Assembly (NCBI RefSeq): GCF_021531995.1
Contig: NZ_JAFBIZ010000004.1
Span: forward strand, 1-61,218
Length of the DNA stretch: 61,218 nt
Direction of reading: 5' to 3'
Source: Faecalicatena contorta
GTDB taxonomy: Bacteria; Bacillota; Clostridia; Lachnospirales; Lachnospiraceae
How positions within the stretch are numbered: the first letter of the stretch is position 1; each line of letters starts with the position of its first letter. Below, one piece after another: positions 8,556 through 18,609 of this stretch. The position numbers and the translations under genes were made by a program. The notes under the pieces were generated by a model, which made no database searches, was not told the DNA's origin, and saw nothing but the letters and a program-made list of their open reading frames with translations.

Positions 8556-10346
8556 TTATTCTTCCTCTGCCACAATCTCAAGCCCAAGTTCTTCCAACTG
8601 TTTTGGATCTACCTTTGTCGGCGCTTCTGTCATCAGATCAGATGCGTCCTTTACCTTCGGGAATGCAATGACATCACGGATACTGTCCTGTTTTGCCATC
8701 AGCATAACCAGACGATCCAGTCCATAAGCAAGTCCTGCATGAGGTGGAACTCCATACTTGAATGCTGTCAGAAGGAATCCAAACTGTTCCTGTGCCTGTT
8801 CCGGTGTAAAGCCAAGCACTTCAAACATTTTACTCTGAATCTCCGGATTAAAGATTCTCACACTTCCTCCGCCGATCTCATTTCCATTCAAAGTGATATC
8901 ATAAGCTTTGGCGCGCACACGTCCCGGATCACTGTCAATATACTGGAGATCCTCTTCCATCGGCATGGTGAACGGATGATGCATGGCAGTGTATCTGTTC
9001 TGCTCCTCACTCCACTCAAGCAGCGGAAATTCTGTGATCCACAGGAATTTATACTCATTTTTATCCAGAAGCTCCATCTGACGCGCCAGCTCCAGACGCA
9101 GTGCCCCCAATACATCCCATACCACTTTATTCTTGTCGGCAGCGAACAGCAGAAGATCGCCGTTCGCTCCATCCATAGCCTGGATCAGCGCCGTCATCTC
9201 TTCTTCGCTCATGAATTTTGCAAAGGAAGATTTCACGGTGCCGTCTTCCTGAATGGCAATATATGCCAGTCCTTTTGCACCATAATCTTTTGCAAAGGAC
9301 ACCAGCTTATCGATCTTCTTACGCGGCATCGCTCCCTGTCCCTTTGCATTGATTCCACGAACCGTTCCTCCGTTTTCAATTGCACCTTTGAACACGGCAA
9401 ATTCACAGTTTTTTACCACCTCTGTCACATTATGAAGTTCCATTCCAAAACGAATATCCGGCTTATCTGATCCATAACGATCCATGGCTTCCTGCCATGT
9501 CATTCTCTGGATCGGAAGAGTGATCTCGATTCCCAGCACTTCCCTGAACAGTTTTGCAAGCAGTCTTTCATTGACATCAATTACATCATCCACATCGACA
9601 AAAGAGAGCTCCATATCGATCTGTGTAAATTCCGGCTGACGGTCTGCTCGCAAGTCTTCATCACGGAAGCACTTTGCAATCTGGAAATACCGGTCATATC
9701 CGGAACACATTAATAACTGCTTAAACAACTGCGGAGACTGTGGCAATGCATAGAAATGCCCCTGATGCACACGGCTTGGCACCAGATAATCTCTTGCTCC
9801 TTCCGGTGTACTTCCGATAAGTACCGGTGTCTCAATCTCCAGAAATCCTTCTTCTGCCAGGAACTGACGAGTCAGTGTTGCCACCTGACTTCTCATCATC
9901 AGGTTTCTCTGAAGATCAGGTCTGCGAAGATCCAGATATCTGTATTTCAGACGAATTTCCTCTTTTGTCTTGGAATTTTCCTCAATCGGGAACGGCGGTG
10001 TCTCGGATTCTGATAATACTCTCAGCTCCTCCGGAATCACCTCAATCTCTCCGGTTGTCAGATTCTCATTCACAGCACCGGAACGTTTTTCTACGGTTCC
10101 CACAACTGCTACTACAAACTCCGCACGAAGCTTTGCAGCCTTTTCAATCAGTGCTGCCTCTGACTTTCCTTCCTCAAACACAACCTGAATGATTCCGGAA
10201 CGGTCTCTGACATCCACAAATACCAGACCGCCTTTATTACGATTTTTCTGTACCCAGCCCATAATGGTGACTTTTTCACCCACATTTGCACTGGACAGTT
10301 CTCCACATCTGTGCGTTCTTTTTAATCCCTGCATTGACTCTGCCAT
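8556..10346 (-). CDS. aspS: Aspartate-tRNA ligase
   Basis: Charges tRNA-Asp. At 596 residues it has the bacterial AspRS layout: an N-terminal OB-fold anticodon-binding domain (GWVQKNRNKGGLVFVDVRDRSG), class II motif 2 (FRDEDLRADRQPEFTQID), the bacterial insertion (GAD-like) domain, and motif 3 near the C-terminus (AGLAYGLDRLVML). ATG 10346 has GAGGAG upstream. It is the last gene of the block from recJ to aspS and follows hisS by 48 nt, a conserved pairing in Firmicutes. Confidence 0.97.
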   Translation of the reverse strand: MAESMQGLKRTHRCGELSSANVGEKVTIMGWVQKNRNKGGLVFVDVRDRSGIIQVVFEEGKSEAALIEKAAKLRAEFVVAVVGTVEKRSGAVNENLTTGEIEVIPEELRVLSESETPPFPIEENSKTKEEIRLKYRYLDLRRPDLQRNLMMRSQVATLTRQFLAEEGFLEIETPVLIGSTPEGARDYLVPSRVHQGHFYALPQSPQLFKQLLMCSGYDRYFQIAKCFRDEDLRADRQPEFTQIDMELSFVDVDDVIDVNERLLAKLFREVLGIEITLPIQRMTWQEAMDRYGSDKPDIRFGMELHNVTEVVKNCEFAVFKGAIENGGTVRGINAKGQGAMPRKKIDKLVSFAKDYGAKGLAYIAIQEDGTVKSSFAKFMSEEEMTALIQAMDGANGDLLLFAADKNKVVWDVLGALRLELARQMELLDKNEYKFLWITEFPLLEWSEEQNRYTAMHHPFTMPMEEDLQYIDSDPGRVRAKAYDITLNGNEIGGGSVRIFNPEIQSKMFEVLGFTPEQAQEQFGFLLTAFKYGVPPHAGLAYGLDRLVMLMAKQDSIRDVIAFPKVKDASDLMTEAPTKVDPKQLEELGLEIVAEEE

Positions 10347-10394
10347 GTCATTTATCTCCTCTTGTTTTCTCAGAATTAAAAAATTCTGATTGAT

Positions 10395-11660
10395 TTATAA
10401 TTCTGCCACTGAATCCGCATAACAATCTACGATCTCTTCATATCCGTCCGTCATCAGCTGTTCCTTCTGGAACTTTTTGTTCTTCTTCATATTCACAATG
10501 AGTACCTGTTTTCCTTCCTCACGGTCTGCTTTTGCCATGCCAAGTACCTTCAGCATGCCCTCTTTCGGCATCTTCTTTTCCAGAAGATATGCTTTTTTCA
10601 TTTTCACACTTGGCACTTCATAACCATTTTCCAGAAGAAGCATTACAATTCTCTCAAATCCGATGGAGAATCCACAGGCAGGTGTATCCTGTCCGGTAAA
10701 CTTGCCGATCATCTTGTCGTAACGACCACCTCCGGCAACAGATCCGCCAAAATCATCCATTGTCACTTCAAAGATCGTTCCGGTATAATAAGATTGACCT
10801 CTGACCAATGTCGGATCAAACTTGATTGTAAATTCACATTCTTTTGCTGCTTCCACACTGGAAATGATCATTTCCATTCCATCTGCAGTCTCATCACTCA
10901 GGAAATCTCCCAGCTTGTCTTTTAAATAGCGGATTCCGGATACATCCGGAGCCACTTCATCAAAGAGATTCAGATAGGTCTCTACATTCTCTTTTGCATA
11001 TCCCATCTCTTCCAGCTCTGCGGCAACCCCTTCAGCTCCAATCTTATCCATCTTATCCAGGATAATGAACACCTCGTCATAATCTTCTGCTTTGAATCCG
11101 CTGTAGGCAGCCATCGCTTTCAGGATATTGCGGTCATTGATACATACTGTAAAATTCCTGAAATTCAGCTTGCCGAGCATTGCAGTCGTCGCCAGGATCA
11201 GTTCAATCTCTGCCAGATTGGACGGCTCACCGAGAATGTCGATATCACACTGCATGAACTGACGAAAGCGCCCTTTCTGCGGACGATCTGCCCGCCACAC
11301 ATTTCCAATCTGAAGGGCCTTAAATGGAGAAGGGAGTTCATTAGAGTGATTTGCATAATATCTCGCAAGCGGTACGGTCAGATCGTAACGAAGTCCTCCG
11401 TCCACCACATCATTTTCCTCTTTTGCTTCCTGTATCTTCAGCTTTTCTCCTCGTTTCAGGATCTTGAAGATCAGCTTTTCATTGTCGCCTCCCTGTTTGC
11501 TGCACAGATTCTCAATATGCTCTACACATGGGGTTTCCATGGATGAAAATCCATACGTTTTATAAGTATCCTTGATCAGCTGGATGACATAATCACGGAT
11601 CTCCATTTCACGGGGAAGCATGTCTTTCATACCGGTAACCGGCTTTTTCTTTAATGCCAT
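10395..11660 (-). CDS. hisS: Histidine-tRNA ligase
   Basis: Charges tRNA-His. The 421-residue class II enzyme has RYDLTVPLARY, motif 2 (GNVWRADRPQKGRFRQFMQCD), the histidine-specific element GGRYDKMIG, and motif 3 (ACGFSIGFERIV). ATG 11660 is preferred over ATG 11666 because GGAGA is seven bases from the former and only one from the latter. The start overlaps the hemZ stop by about 10 bases, implying translational coupling. Confidence 0.96.
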   Translation of the reverse strand: MALKKKPVTGMKDMLPREMEIRDYVIQLIKDTYKTYGFSSMETPCVEHIENLCSKQGGDNEKLIFKILKRGEKLKIQEAKEENDVVDGGLRYDLTVPLARYYANHSNELPSPFKALQIGNVWRADRPQKGRFRQFMQCDIDILGEPSNLAEIELILATTAMLGKLNFRNFTVCINDRNILKAMAAYSGFKAEDYDEVFIILDKMDKIGAEGVAAELEEMGYAKENVETYLNLFDEVAPDVSGIRYLKDKLGDFLSDETADGMEMIISSVEAAKECEFTIKFDPTLVRGQSYYTGTIFEVTMDDFGGSVAGGGRYDKMIGKFTGQDTPACGFSIGFERIVMLLLENGYEVPSVKMKKAYLLEKKMPKEGMLKVLGMAKADREEGKQVLIVNMKKNKKFQKEQLMTDGYEEIVDCYADSVAEL

Positions 11661-13105
11661 AACCATTCTCCTTTTCGTTCTATCATCTCATCGATACGGA
11701 CAATATAAGCATCGATTGCTTTTACATTTTCCACCCGGATCAGACGTGTTGTCTTCTTTTTCTTACTGCCCGGCACCGGAACCGGATTCTTCAGAACCAG
11801 CTTGGTCGAAGCTCCCGCTCCCGCGGCAATAATGGATTGTTTTTCCTCCATAATTAGTATATTGTATATTCCCGCTTTGTCAACCTTTGCATAACCAACA
11901 TTTTCGAAATTTCCGGCAATATTTTTCTGGCGATACAGATAATACGGGTATAATTCCATCTTTTTGGCGGCTTTCTGAGCCGCTTCGATCATACCGGACA
12001 GCGTTTCATTCATCTTTCCGGTGTCCCGATTCAGATCCTTCATCTCCATCTTTGCAGCCCGTTTGATCGCCAGTGAATGCACCGTCAGGCTGTCCGGAGA
12101 AAGCAAAGTGATCTGTTCCAGCGTATCTTCCATGTCCCGGATCTCTTCTCCCGGAAGTCCGGCGATAATATCCATATTAATGTTATCAAATCCCACTTCG
12201 CGTGCCAGTGCATAGGCCTCTTTGATCTGCTCTACCGTATGCCTTCTTCCAATCACATCCAGCGTTTTCTGCTGCATACTCTGAGGATTGATCGAAATCC
12301 TTGTGACCTGATGCCTTTTTATGACCTGCAGCTTCTCTTCCGTAATGCTGTCGGGGCGCCCGGCCTCGACCGTATACTCCAGAAGATATTCTCTTGAAAA
12401 ATTCGTATCGATGCAGGAAAGGAGACGTTCCAGCTGTTCTGCGTCAAGCGTGGTAGGCGTTCCTCCCCCGATGTATATGGTATTGAGTTTTTTCTCTCTG
12501 GAGCGCTCTGCAATAAAACGAAGTTCTCTGCAGAGAGCCTCCAGATAATCCTCCACTCGATGCTTCCAAGCCTCCAGTGATCCGGAACTGAAGGAACAGT
12601 ACGTACACACCGTCGGACAGAACGGAATTCCCACATACAGACTATACCCTTCTTCATAATCCAGGCGATCCAGGAGCTGTTTTTCCCGGTTTGCAATCTC
12701 CCATGCAAGATGAGCCTTGTCTTGTCGCACCCGGAATTCCTCTGTAAACCAGGGGATAAAATCTTCTTCTTTTCTGCCTGTTTCCAGCTCCTGCATCGCA
12801 ATCTTGGTTGGTCTGACCCCGGTCAGGATTCCCCACGCAAGTTCCCGTCCCGTTTTTTCTTTCAGCAGATCATACAGCTGAATATCAATCTGGTATTTTT
12901 TTTCTCTTTCATCTGCCGTGGCACAGATCTGCTCTTCTTTGATCTGCAGTACCTCTTCTTCCTGCTCCTCTGGCAGCTTTACCGTTACATAATTAGAGGC
13001 TTTTTCCTCCGTCTGACAGGATATCTCCTCAGACGGATAAAAAGCCTTCATCATATGATACGTATTATAAGTATAAGCTTCACTTTTACATATAATCTGA
13101 ATCAT
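11651..13105 (-). CDS. hemZ: HemZ-type coproporphyrinogen dehydrogenase (radical SAM)
   Basis: A radical SAM enzyme of the HemN/HemZ family. The iron-sulfur ligands are C163, C167 and C170 in PFCPTVCTYC. The SAM-binding glycine motif YIGGGTPTTL follows, and the N-terminal region of about 150 residues is specific to HemZ. Family members are annotated as oxygen-independent coproporphyrinogen III oxidases. No other haem gene is present here, so the physiological reaction is uncertain; HemW-like haem chaperone activity is an alternative for this superfamily. GGAGAAG precedes ATG 13105. Confidence 0.88.
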   Translation of the reverse strand: MIQIICKSEAYTYNTYHMMKAFYPSEEISCQTEEKASNYVTVKLPEEQEEEVLQIKEEQICATADEREKKYQIDIQLYDLLKEKTGRELAWGILTGVRPTKIAMQELETGRKEEDFIPWFTEEFRVRQDKAHLAWEIANREKQLLDRLDYEEGYSLYVGIPFCPTVCTYCSFSSGSLEAWKHRVEDYLEALCRELRFIAERSREKKLNTIYIGGGTPTTLDAEQLERLLSCIDTNFSREYLLEYTVEAGRPDSITEEKLQVIKRHQVTRISINPQSMQQKTLDVIGRRHTVEQIKEAYALAREVGFDNINMDIIAGLPGEEIRDMEDTLEQITLLSPDSLTVHSLAIKRAAKMEMKDLNRDTGKMNETLSGMIEAAQKAAKKMELYPYYLYRQKNIAGNFENVGYAKVDKAGIYNILIMEEKQSIIAAGAGASTKLVLKNPVPVPGSKKKKTTRLIRVENVKAIDAYIVRIDEMIERKGEWLWH

Positions 13106-13148
13106 CTTTCTTCTCCATTCTGACAGTCAGGCAAACACTTCGTACTCC

Positions 13149-13769
13149 CTATACATAAGGATTATGGGTCTTTTCATAACCAATCGTGGTCTCTCCCATA
13201 TGTCCCGGATACACATGTGTCTCTTCCGGCAGCACCAGAAGCTTATCACGCACAGAATGAATCAGATCAGAAGTACTGCTGTTCGGGAAGTCCGTACGTC
13301 CGACAGACATCTGAAACAGTGTATCTCCGCTGAAAAGTACATTTTCCTCTGCTATATAATAACAGCAGCCTCCTTTGGTGTGTCCCGGAGTATGAATCAC
13401 CTGAAACCTGTAACCGGCAATCGAAAGCGTCTGCCCTCCTCTGATATACTGTGCCCTGGAAAATGTATATCCCGCTGTATAAGTAGCAGATTGATTCAAT
13501 CCCGGATCGTTCATCGCATCCTCGTCATCCTCATGTACATAAACCGGAACCTTGAATTCATTTAAAAACTTATCGATCCCCATCATATGGTCAAAATGTC
13601 CATGTGTAAGAAGAATTGCCTCTATCTGATATCCCTCTTCCTTAATGTGATTCATCAGATATTTCGGACAATCCGCCGGATCAATAACAACAGTCTGTCT
13701 GGTTTCTTCATTGATCACCAGATAACAATTGGTACTGATTATTCCTGTAACAAATCTCTCAATCTTCAT
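13149..13769 (-). CDS. MBL-fold hydrolase, glyoxalase II-like
   Basis: A 206-residue metallo-beta-lactamase fold protein. The metal site is visible: HGHFDH at residues 56-61, a second histidine in VIHTPGHTKG, then FSGDTLF and a C-terminal PGHMGETTIG. This arrangement matches small YcbL/glyoxalase II-like hydrolases of thioesters, but the substrate is not known. It starts seven bases after the relA stop, so it is probably co-transcribed with relA. Confidence 0.88.
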   Translation of the reverse strand: MKIERFVTGIISTNCYLVINEETRQTVVIDPADCPKYLMNHIKEEGYQIEAILLTHGHFDHMMGIDKFLNEFKVPVYVHEDDEDAMNDPGLNQSATYTAGYTFSRAQYIRGGQTLSIAGYRFQVIHTPGHTKGGCCYYIAEENVLFSGDTLFQMSVGRTDFPNSSTSDLIHSVRDKLLVLPEETHVYPGHMGETTIGYEKTHNPYV

Positions 13770-13776
13770 ATCCGCT

Positions 13777-16122
13777 CTAACCTGTCGTCCTTTCTATTTC
13801 TATGATTCCTTCAATCTGCCGAAGCTTCTTGATCACTTTAGACAGTTCTTCTCTTCCGTGAACGATAAATCCGGTTTCTATCGTCGCTGTTCCCTGCTTA
13901 CTGGTTCGAACATTCATGGATTTGACATCTACATCTTCTGCCGTAAAGATCTTTGAGATCTCCATCAGCATTCCCTGTCTGTCATAAGCATACATCTTAA
14001 TCTCTGCCAGATACTGACCCACATTCTGATCTGCCACATCATTTTCCCACTCAATCTCAATCAGACGCGCCCGCTCTGCCTCAGTCAGATGGATCATATT
14101 CACACAGTCCGTACGATGAATGGAAAGACCTCTTCCTCTGGTCACAAATCCTACGATCTCGTCACCCGGGACCGGACTGCAGCACCTGGAGAAACGGACT
14201 GCCATATCATCGATTCCTTTTACGACAATTCCGCTCTTTGACTTGGCAATGTGTACCTTATTTCTGGCTGCCTCTGCGACTCTCTCCAGTACAACTTCAT
14301 TCGTAAGCTCCTGCTTATGTTCCTTACTGTACTCCTCCATCAGGCGGTTCACTACCTGACCTTCCTTCAGACCGCCATGTCCGATGGCTGCCAGTACAGC
14401 ATCCCAATCCTTGAATCCATATTTTCTCTGGACAACCTCCTGATACTTTGGATTCATAATATCACTCGGATTGATTGATTTTGCCTTACAGTAGGCAGCA
14501 ATCATATCTTTTCCTTTTATGATATTATCTTCCTTAAATTCCTTTTTAAACCATTGATTGATTTTATTCTTTGCCTGTGTACTCTTTACAATATTCAGCC
14601 AGTCACGGCTTGGTCCCTTGGAATTCTGAGATGTCAGAATCTCGATTCTGTCTCCGTTCTGGATCTTATAATCAATATTTACCAGCTTTCCATTGACTCT
14701 GGCACCAACCATCTTATTACCGACCGCACTGTGAATCGCATATGCAAAATCAATCGGAGTAGATCCGTTCGGAAGATTTTTTACATCCCCCTGCGGAGTA
14801 AAACAGTATACATCTTCTGCAAACAGATCCAGGTCTCCTTTGATCAGATTCAGAAATTCCCGGTTATCTGACATATCTCTCTGCCATTCCAGAATCTGAC
14901 GAAGCCAGCTTAACTTCTCTTCTTCCTGCGCTTCCACACTCTTCTTACCATCATTGGATTCTTTGTATTTCCAGTGTGCCGCAATACCATATTCCGCTGT
15001 CTTATGCATTTCTTCTGTACGGATCTGGATCTCAAACGGCTGTCCTACCGAACTCATCAGTGTTGTATGAAGGGACTGATACATATTCGGCTTCGGCATG
15101 GCAATATAATCCTTGAATCTTCCCGGAATCGGCGTATACATCTCGTGGATCACACCCAGAGCCGCATAGCAGTCTTTCACAGAATCCACGATGATCCGCA
15201 CAGCAAACAGATCATAGATCTGATCCACCGTTTTGTCCTGATTGACCATCTTCTTATAGATACTGAAGAAATGTTTGACACGCCCATTCACTTCTGCTTT
15301 GATATTGGCATTTTTCATGTGTGTTGACACTTCTTCAACAATCTGCTGAACAAACTCTTCCCGTTCCGTTTTCCTTGCATTGATCTGACTGACCAGATCA
15401 AAAAACACTTCCGGCTGAGAATACTTCAGTGCAAGATCATCCAGCTCTGTCTTGATCTTGGATATACCGAGCCTCTGTGCGATCGGTGCATAGATATCCA
15501 TCGTCTCTTTCGCCTTTTCCTTCTGCTTTGCAGGCGTCATGAACTGCAGCGTACGCATGTTATGCAGACGGTCTGCAAGCTTGATAATAATAACACGGAT
15601 ATCCTTTGCCATCGCAAGAAACATCTTTCTTAAGTTTTCTGCCTGTACATCTAATTTATCGGAAGAATATGACAATCTTCCCAGCTTGGTAACGCCGTCT
15701 ACAAGCAGCGCCACCTCTTCTCCAAATTCCCTCTTTATCTCATCTTCAGTAACCTCTGTATCTTCCACAACGTCATGAAGCATGCCTGAAGCAATCGTCT
15801 CTTTGTCCATCTCAAGATCTGCCAGAATGATCGCAACCCAGAGCGGATGTACAATATACGGCTCTCCGGACTTTCTTCTCTGATCTCCGTGGGCCTTGGA
15901 AGCAAGTTCATACGCTTTCTCAATCATTGTAACATCGGTCGATGGATGATACTTACGGATACGGGCAATTAACATGTCATACAGACGATCTGGATTCTCA
16001 TAATCATTCTTATCTTTTACTGCATGACCATCCACTACTTCAAGTCCCTTTGCATTGTCTTTCGTCAGAGCCTCCGGTGCAATACGGTCATCCAGCGATT
16101 CATAAGTCGTTACCTTTGACAT
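13777..16122 (-). CDS. relA: Bifunctional (p)ppGpp synthetase/hydrolase (Rel)
   Basis: Stringent response enzyme of 781 residues. The HD hydrolase domain is intact (HP at 92-93, HDVVED at 116-121). The synthetase domain carries RFKDYIAMPKPN, the RXKD form typical of bifunctional enzymes. TGS (VYCFTPQGDVKNLPNGSTPIDFAYAIH), zinc-finger/helical (RCCSPVPGD) and C-terminal ACT domains follow. Both activities are therefore predicted. Order apt-relA-MBL is common in Clostridia. A GGAAGGAGG site precedes ATG 16122. Confidence 0.97.
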   Translation of the reverse strand: MSKVTTYESLDDRIAPEALTKDNAKGLEVVDGHAVKDKNDYENPDRLYDMLIARIRKYHPSTDVTMIEKAYELASKAHGDQRRKSGEPYIVHPLWVAIILADLEMDKETIASGMLHDVVEDTEVTEDEIKREFGEEVALLVDGVTKLGRLSYSSDKLDVQAENLRKMFLAMAKDIRVIIIKLADRLHNMRTLQFMTPAKQKEKAKETMDIYAPIAQRLGISKIKTELDDLALKYSQPEVFFDLVSQINARKTEREEFVQQIVEEVSTHMKNANIKAEVNGRVKHFFSIYKKMVNQDKTVDQIYDLFAVRIIVDSVKDCYAALGVIHEMYTPIPGRFKDYIAMPKPNMYQSLHTTLMSSVGQPFEIQIRTEEMHKTAEYGIAAHWKYKESNDGKKSVEAQEEEKLSWLRQILEWQRDMSDNREFLNLIKGDLDLFAEDVYCFTPQGDVKNLPNGSTPIDFAYAIHSAVGNKMVGARVNGKLVNIDYKIQNGDRIEILTSQNSKGPSRDWLNIVKSTQAKNKINQWFKKEFKEDNIIKGKDMIAAYCKAKSINPSDIMNPKYQEVVQRKYGFKDWDAVLAAIGHGGLKEGQVVNRLMEEYSKEHKQELTNEVVLERVAEAARNKVHIAKSKSGIVVKGIDDMAVRFSRCCSPVPGDEIVGFVTRGRGLSIHRTDCVNMIHLTEAERARLIEIEWENDVADQNVGQYLAEIKMYAYDRQGMLMEISKIFTAEDVDVKSMNVRTSKQGTATIETGFIVHGREELSKVIKKLRQIEGIIEIERTTG

Positions 16123-16158
16123 ATTAATGCCTCCTTCCCTTCTAAATTTTCTTTTCTT

Positions 16159-16683
16159 TTATTTCCCCGGATAGATGATCACAGAATCCACATCGTATCC
16201 CTGAAGTCTTTCTCTTCCCTTTAATCCTGCAAGTTCCATGAGGAAAACCGTTTTTACAACCTCTCCTCCCAGTCCTTCGATCAGCTTCACCATAGCCTCG
16301 TTGGTTCCGCCTGTAGCAATCAGGTCGTCAATGATAACAACCTTCTGTCCCGGCTTGATCGCGTCACGGTGCATCTCAATCTCCGCCGTACCATATTCCA
16401 GTTCATATCGAATTGAAACCGTTTCACACGGAAGTTTTCCTTTTTTTCTGATTGGTATAAATGGTTTGTGCAGATTATACGCGATCGGAACGCCAAAAAT
16501 GAATCCTCTTGATTCCGGTCCGACGATCACATCAAAGTCAACATCCTTAAGTTTTTCCTGCATCAGATCGATGGCCAGTGCCAGTCCGTCTGCATCCTGC
16601 AGAACGCTGGTTACATCTCTGAATATAATTCCCGGTTCAGGAAAATCCGGAATACTTCTCACATATTCTTCTATCGGTTTCAT
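16159..16683 (-). CDS. apt: Adenine phosphoribosyltransferase
   Basis: Salvages adenine to AMP using PRPP. The 174-residue protein has FRDVTSVL, VGPESRGFIFG and the PRPP-binding motif VVIIDDLIATGGT at residues 115-127. It lies upstream of relA with a 36-nt gap and has its own predicted promoter, so apt-relA may be transcribed independently of recJ. Confidence 0.96.
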   Translation of the reverse strand: MKPIEEYVRSIPDFPEPGIIFRDVTSVLQDADGLALAIDLMQEKLKDVDFDVIVGPESRGFIFGVPIAYNLHKPFIPIRKKGKLPCETVSIRYELEYGTAEIEMHRDAIKPGQKVVIIDDLIATGGTNEAMVKLIEGLGGEVVKTVFLMELAGLKGRERLQGYDVDSVIIYPGK

Positions 16684-16716
16684 GATAATCTCTCCATTCT
16701 ATTAAAATACTTATTT

Positions 16717-16745
16717 AGTATAGCATTACTTCCTGTAATTTTCAA
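16717..16745 (-). promoter_or_regulatory. Predicted sigma-A promoter of apt-relA
   Basis: On the minus strand, TTGAAA (16740-16745) and TATACT (16717-16722) are separated by 17 bp in the recJ-apt gap. Confidence 0.75.
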
Positions 16746-16769
16746 ATTATTCTGCATAATTCTACACGT

Positions 16770-18530
16770 TTATCGATAATGTGTAATGACAATCTGCGGT
16801 GTGACTCTTCCGCGATATTCATTGATATCCGGGTAAAATGTTACTGATACAGACATTCCGCCATCTTTTCCATTTAAAAATGAATGTACAGCAGGCTTCC
16901 CATACTTCTGTTCCAGATATTCCAAAAACTCTTCCACACCACGAAACAAAAGTGCCTCCATTGTCGTATAGGTTGTATCTCTTACCTGCATCTTCAGAAC
17001 GTTTTTGTTTCTGCCCAGAATCCGTCCGCTTAGAAGCTCTACATTTCTTGCCGCAAAAACCGGCTTTGTATTCCCTTTTCCAAACGGTTCCAGAAGCGAC
17101 AGTTCCTGTACCAGAGATTCACTGACACAGGAAAAGGGAAGTTCCATATCGATCGTTACTTTTTCCATCAGATCTTCCGGTGTCATGACACAATTTTCAT
17201 TCAACATAAGACGAAGCTTCTCTACATTATTTCTTTCCAGTGATATCCCGGCTGCCAGCTTATGTCCCCCGAATCTTAACAATAATTCTTTACATCTGCT
17301 CAGTTCCTCATACATATTGTATGCATCAATCGATCTGCCTGAACCTTTGACTGCACACTCCGAATCTGTAAGAACAAGTACCGGACGATAATAGGTTTCT
17401 CTGATTCTGCCGGCTACAATTCCCGCAAGGCTCTCATGACAATCCGGGAGATAGATGACCAGCACTCGATCCGCAAGCATCCCGGTTGCCTCCACCTGAT
17501 GCTTTGCCTTTTCTACCGCCACATCCGTCAGATCTTTTCTGCTGTCATTCAGCGCTTTCAGATCTCCCGCAAGAATATCCGCTTCCTTTTTTCCCGCTGC
17601 ACGCAGAAGCCTAAGTGTTCTCTTCGCCGTGTCCAGCCGCCCGCCGGCATTCATGCACGGTCCCAACACGAAACCGATATGATAGGCATTCAGTCGTTCT
17701 TTTTCCACACCAGTACATTCGATCAGCGCATTCAGCCCGTAGCTGTGTGTTCGCCGCAGCATCTGAAGACCTTCTTTTACAAAGATCCGGTTCTCATCCT
17801 CCAGATCCATCACATCTCCGACTGTAGCAATCGCCACATTCTCAATCAGGTAATCCAGATCACTGGCATCCGCCCCCATAGCCTCTGTCAATGCTTCCAC
17901 TACTTTATAGGCAATAGCGGCGCCACACAGACCTTTGTATGGATACGCACATCCCGGCTGCTTTGGATCGATCACCGCGTCAGCCGGAGGAAGAAGATAT
18001 ACCTTTTGACCAGTTTCTTCCGCATACGGAACCTCATGATGATCTGTCACGATAATCGTCATACCGAGACGTTTTCCATATGCAATCTCTTCTGCTGCCG
18101 CAATTCCATTATCACAGGTAACCAGTGTATCAATTCCATCCCGATATGCCCGCTCAATCAGATCCACATTCAATCCATATCCATCTGTGATGCGGTCCGG
18201 AATATCGCTGTCTGCAACAGCACCTGCTTTTTCCAGTCCTTCCAGGAGAATATACGTTGCATTTACCCCATCGATATCATAATCGCCAATGATGCGGATC
18301 CGTTTTCCATCTGCTATTTTTTCCCTCAGAATATCAATCGCTTTGCCCATATCTTTCATCAGCATACCGTCGTACAGATCCACGATTGTACCGTTCAGAT
18401 ATCGTTCAATGGCTGCATCTCCAATGACATCTCTGTTACGGATCAGGCATGCGAGTCTTGGACTGATTCCATATTTTTTTCCGATTCTTTCAAAATCCGC
18501 ACCTTTCCTCAGAAGTGTCCACCGTTCCAT
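16770..18530 (-). CDS. recJ: Single-stranded-DNA-specific exonuclease RecJ
   Basis: A 5'-3' ssDNA exonuclease used in recombination and mismatch repair. DHH-family metal motifs are present: GDYDIDG at residues 82-88 and TDHHE around 162-166. A DHHA1-like segment with GGHKLAAG follows, then an OB-like C-terminal domain. At 586 residues it is near the usual bacterial core length but lacks the longer C-terminal extension of Bacillus RecJ. It follows the terminator after secDF. Confidence 0.93.
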   Translation of the reverse strand: MERWTLLRKGADFERIGKKYGISPRLACLIRNRDVIGDAAIERYLNGTIVDLYDGMLMKDMGKAIDILREKIADGKRIRIIGDYDIDGVNATYILLEGLEKAGAVADSDIPDRITDGYGLNVDLIERAYRDGIDTLVTCDNGIAAAEEIAYGKRLGMTIIVTDHHEVPYAEETGQKVYLLPPADAVIDPKQPGCAYPYKGLCGAAIAYKVVEALTEAMGADASDLDYLIENVAIATVGDVMDLEDENRIFVKEGLQMLRRTHSYGLNALIECTGVEKERLNAYHIGFVLGPCMNAGGRLDTAKRTLRLLRAAGKKEADILAGDLKALNDSRKDLTDVAVEKAKHQVEATGMLADRVLVIYLPDCHESLAGIVAGRIRETYYRPVLVLTDSECAVKGSGRSIDAYNMYEELSRCKELLLRFGGHKLAAGISLERNNVEKLRLMLNENCVMTPEDLMEKVTIDMELPFSCVSESLVQELSLLEPFGKGNTKPVFAARNVELLSGRILGRNKNVLKMQVRDTTYTTMEALLFRGVEEFLEYLEQKYGKPAVHSFLNGKDGGMSVSVTFYPDINEYRGRVTPQIVITHYR

Positions 18531-18550
18531 TTTCTTCTCTCCCTGTATCG

Positions 18551-18589
18551 AAAAAGCAGCCGTGCCTCATCAATAGTCACAGCCGCTTT
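18551..18589 (-). terminator. Terminator between secDF and recJ
   Basis: A 12-bp stem with two G-U pairs (AAAGCGGCTGTG with CACGGCTGCTTT) is followed by a five-T run on the minus strand. It separates the scfA-scfB-secDF unit from recJ. Confidence 0.8.
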
Positions 18590-18609
18590 CTTTCCTTTTC
18601 ATTTTATTC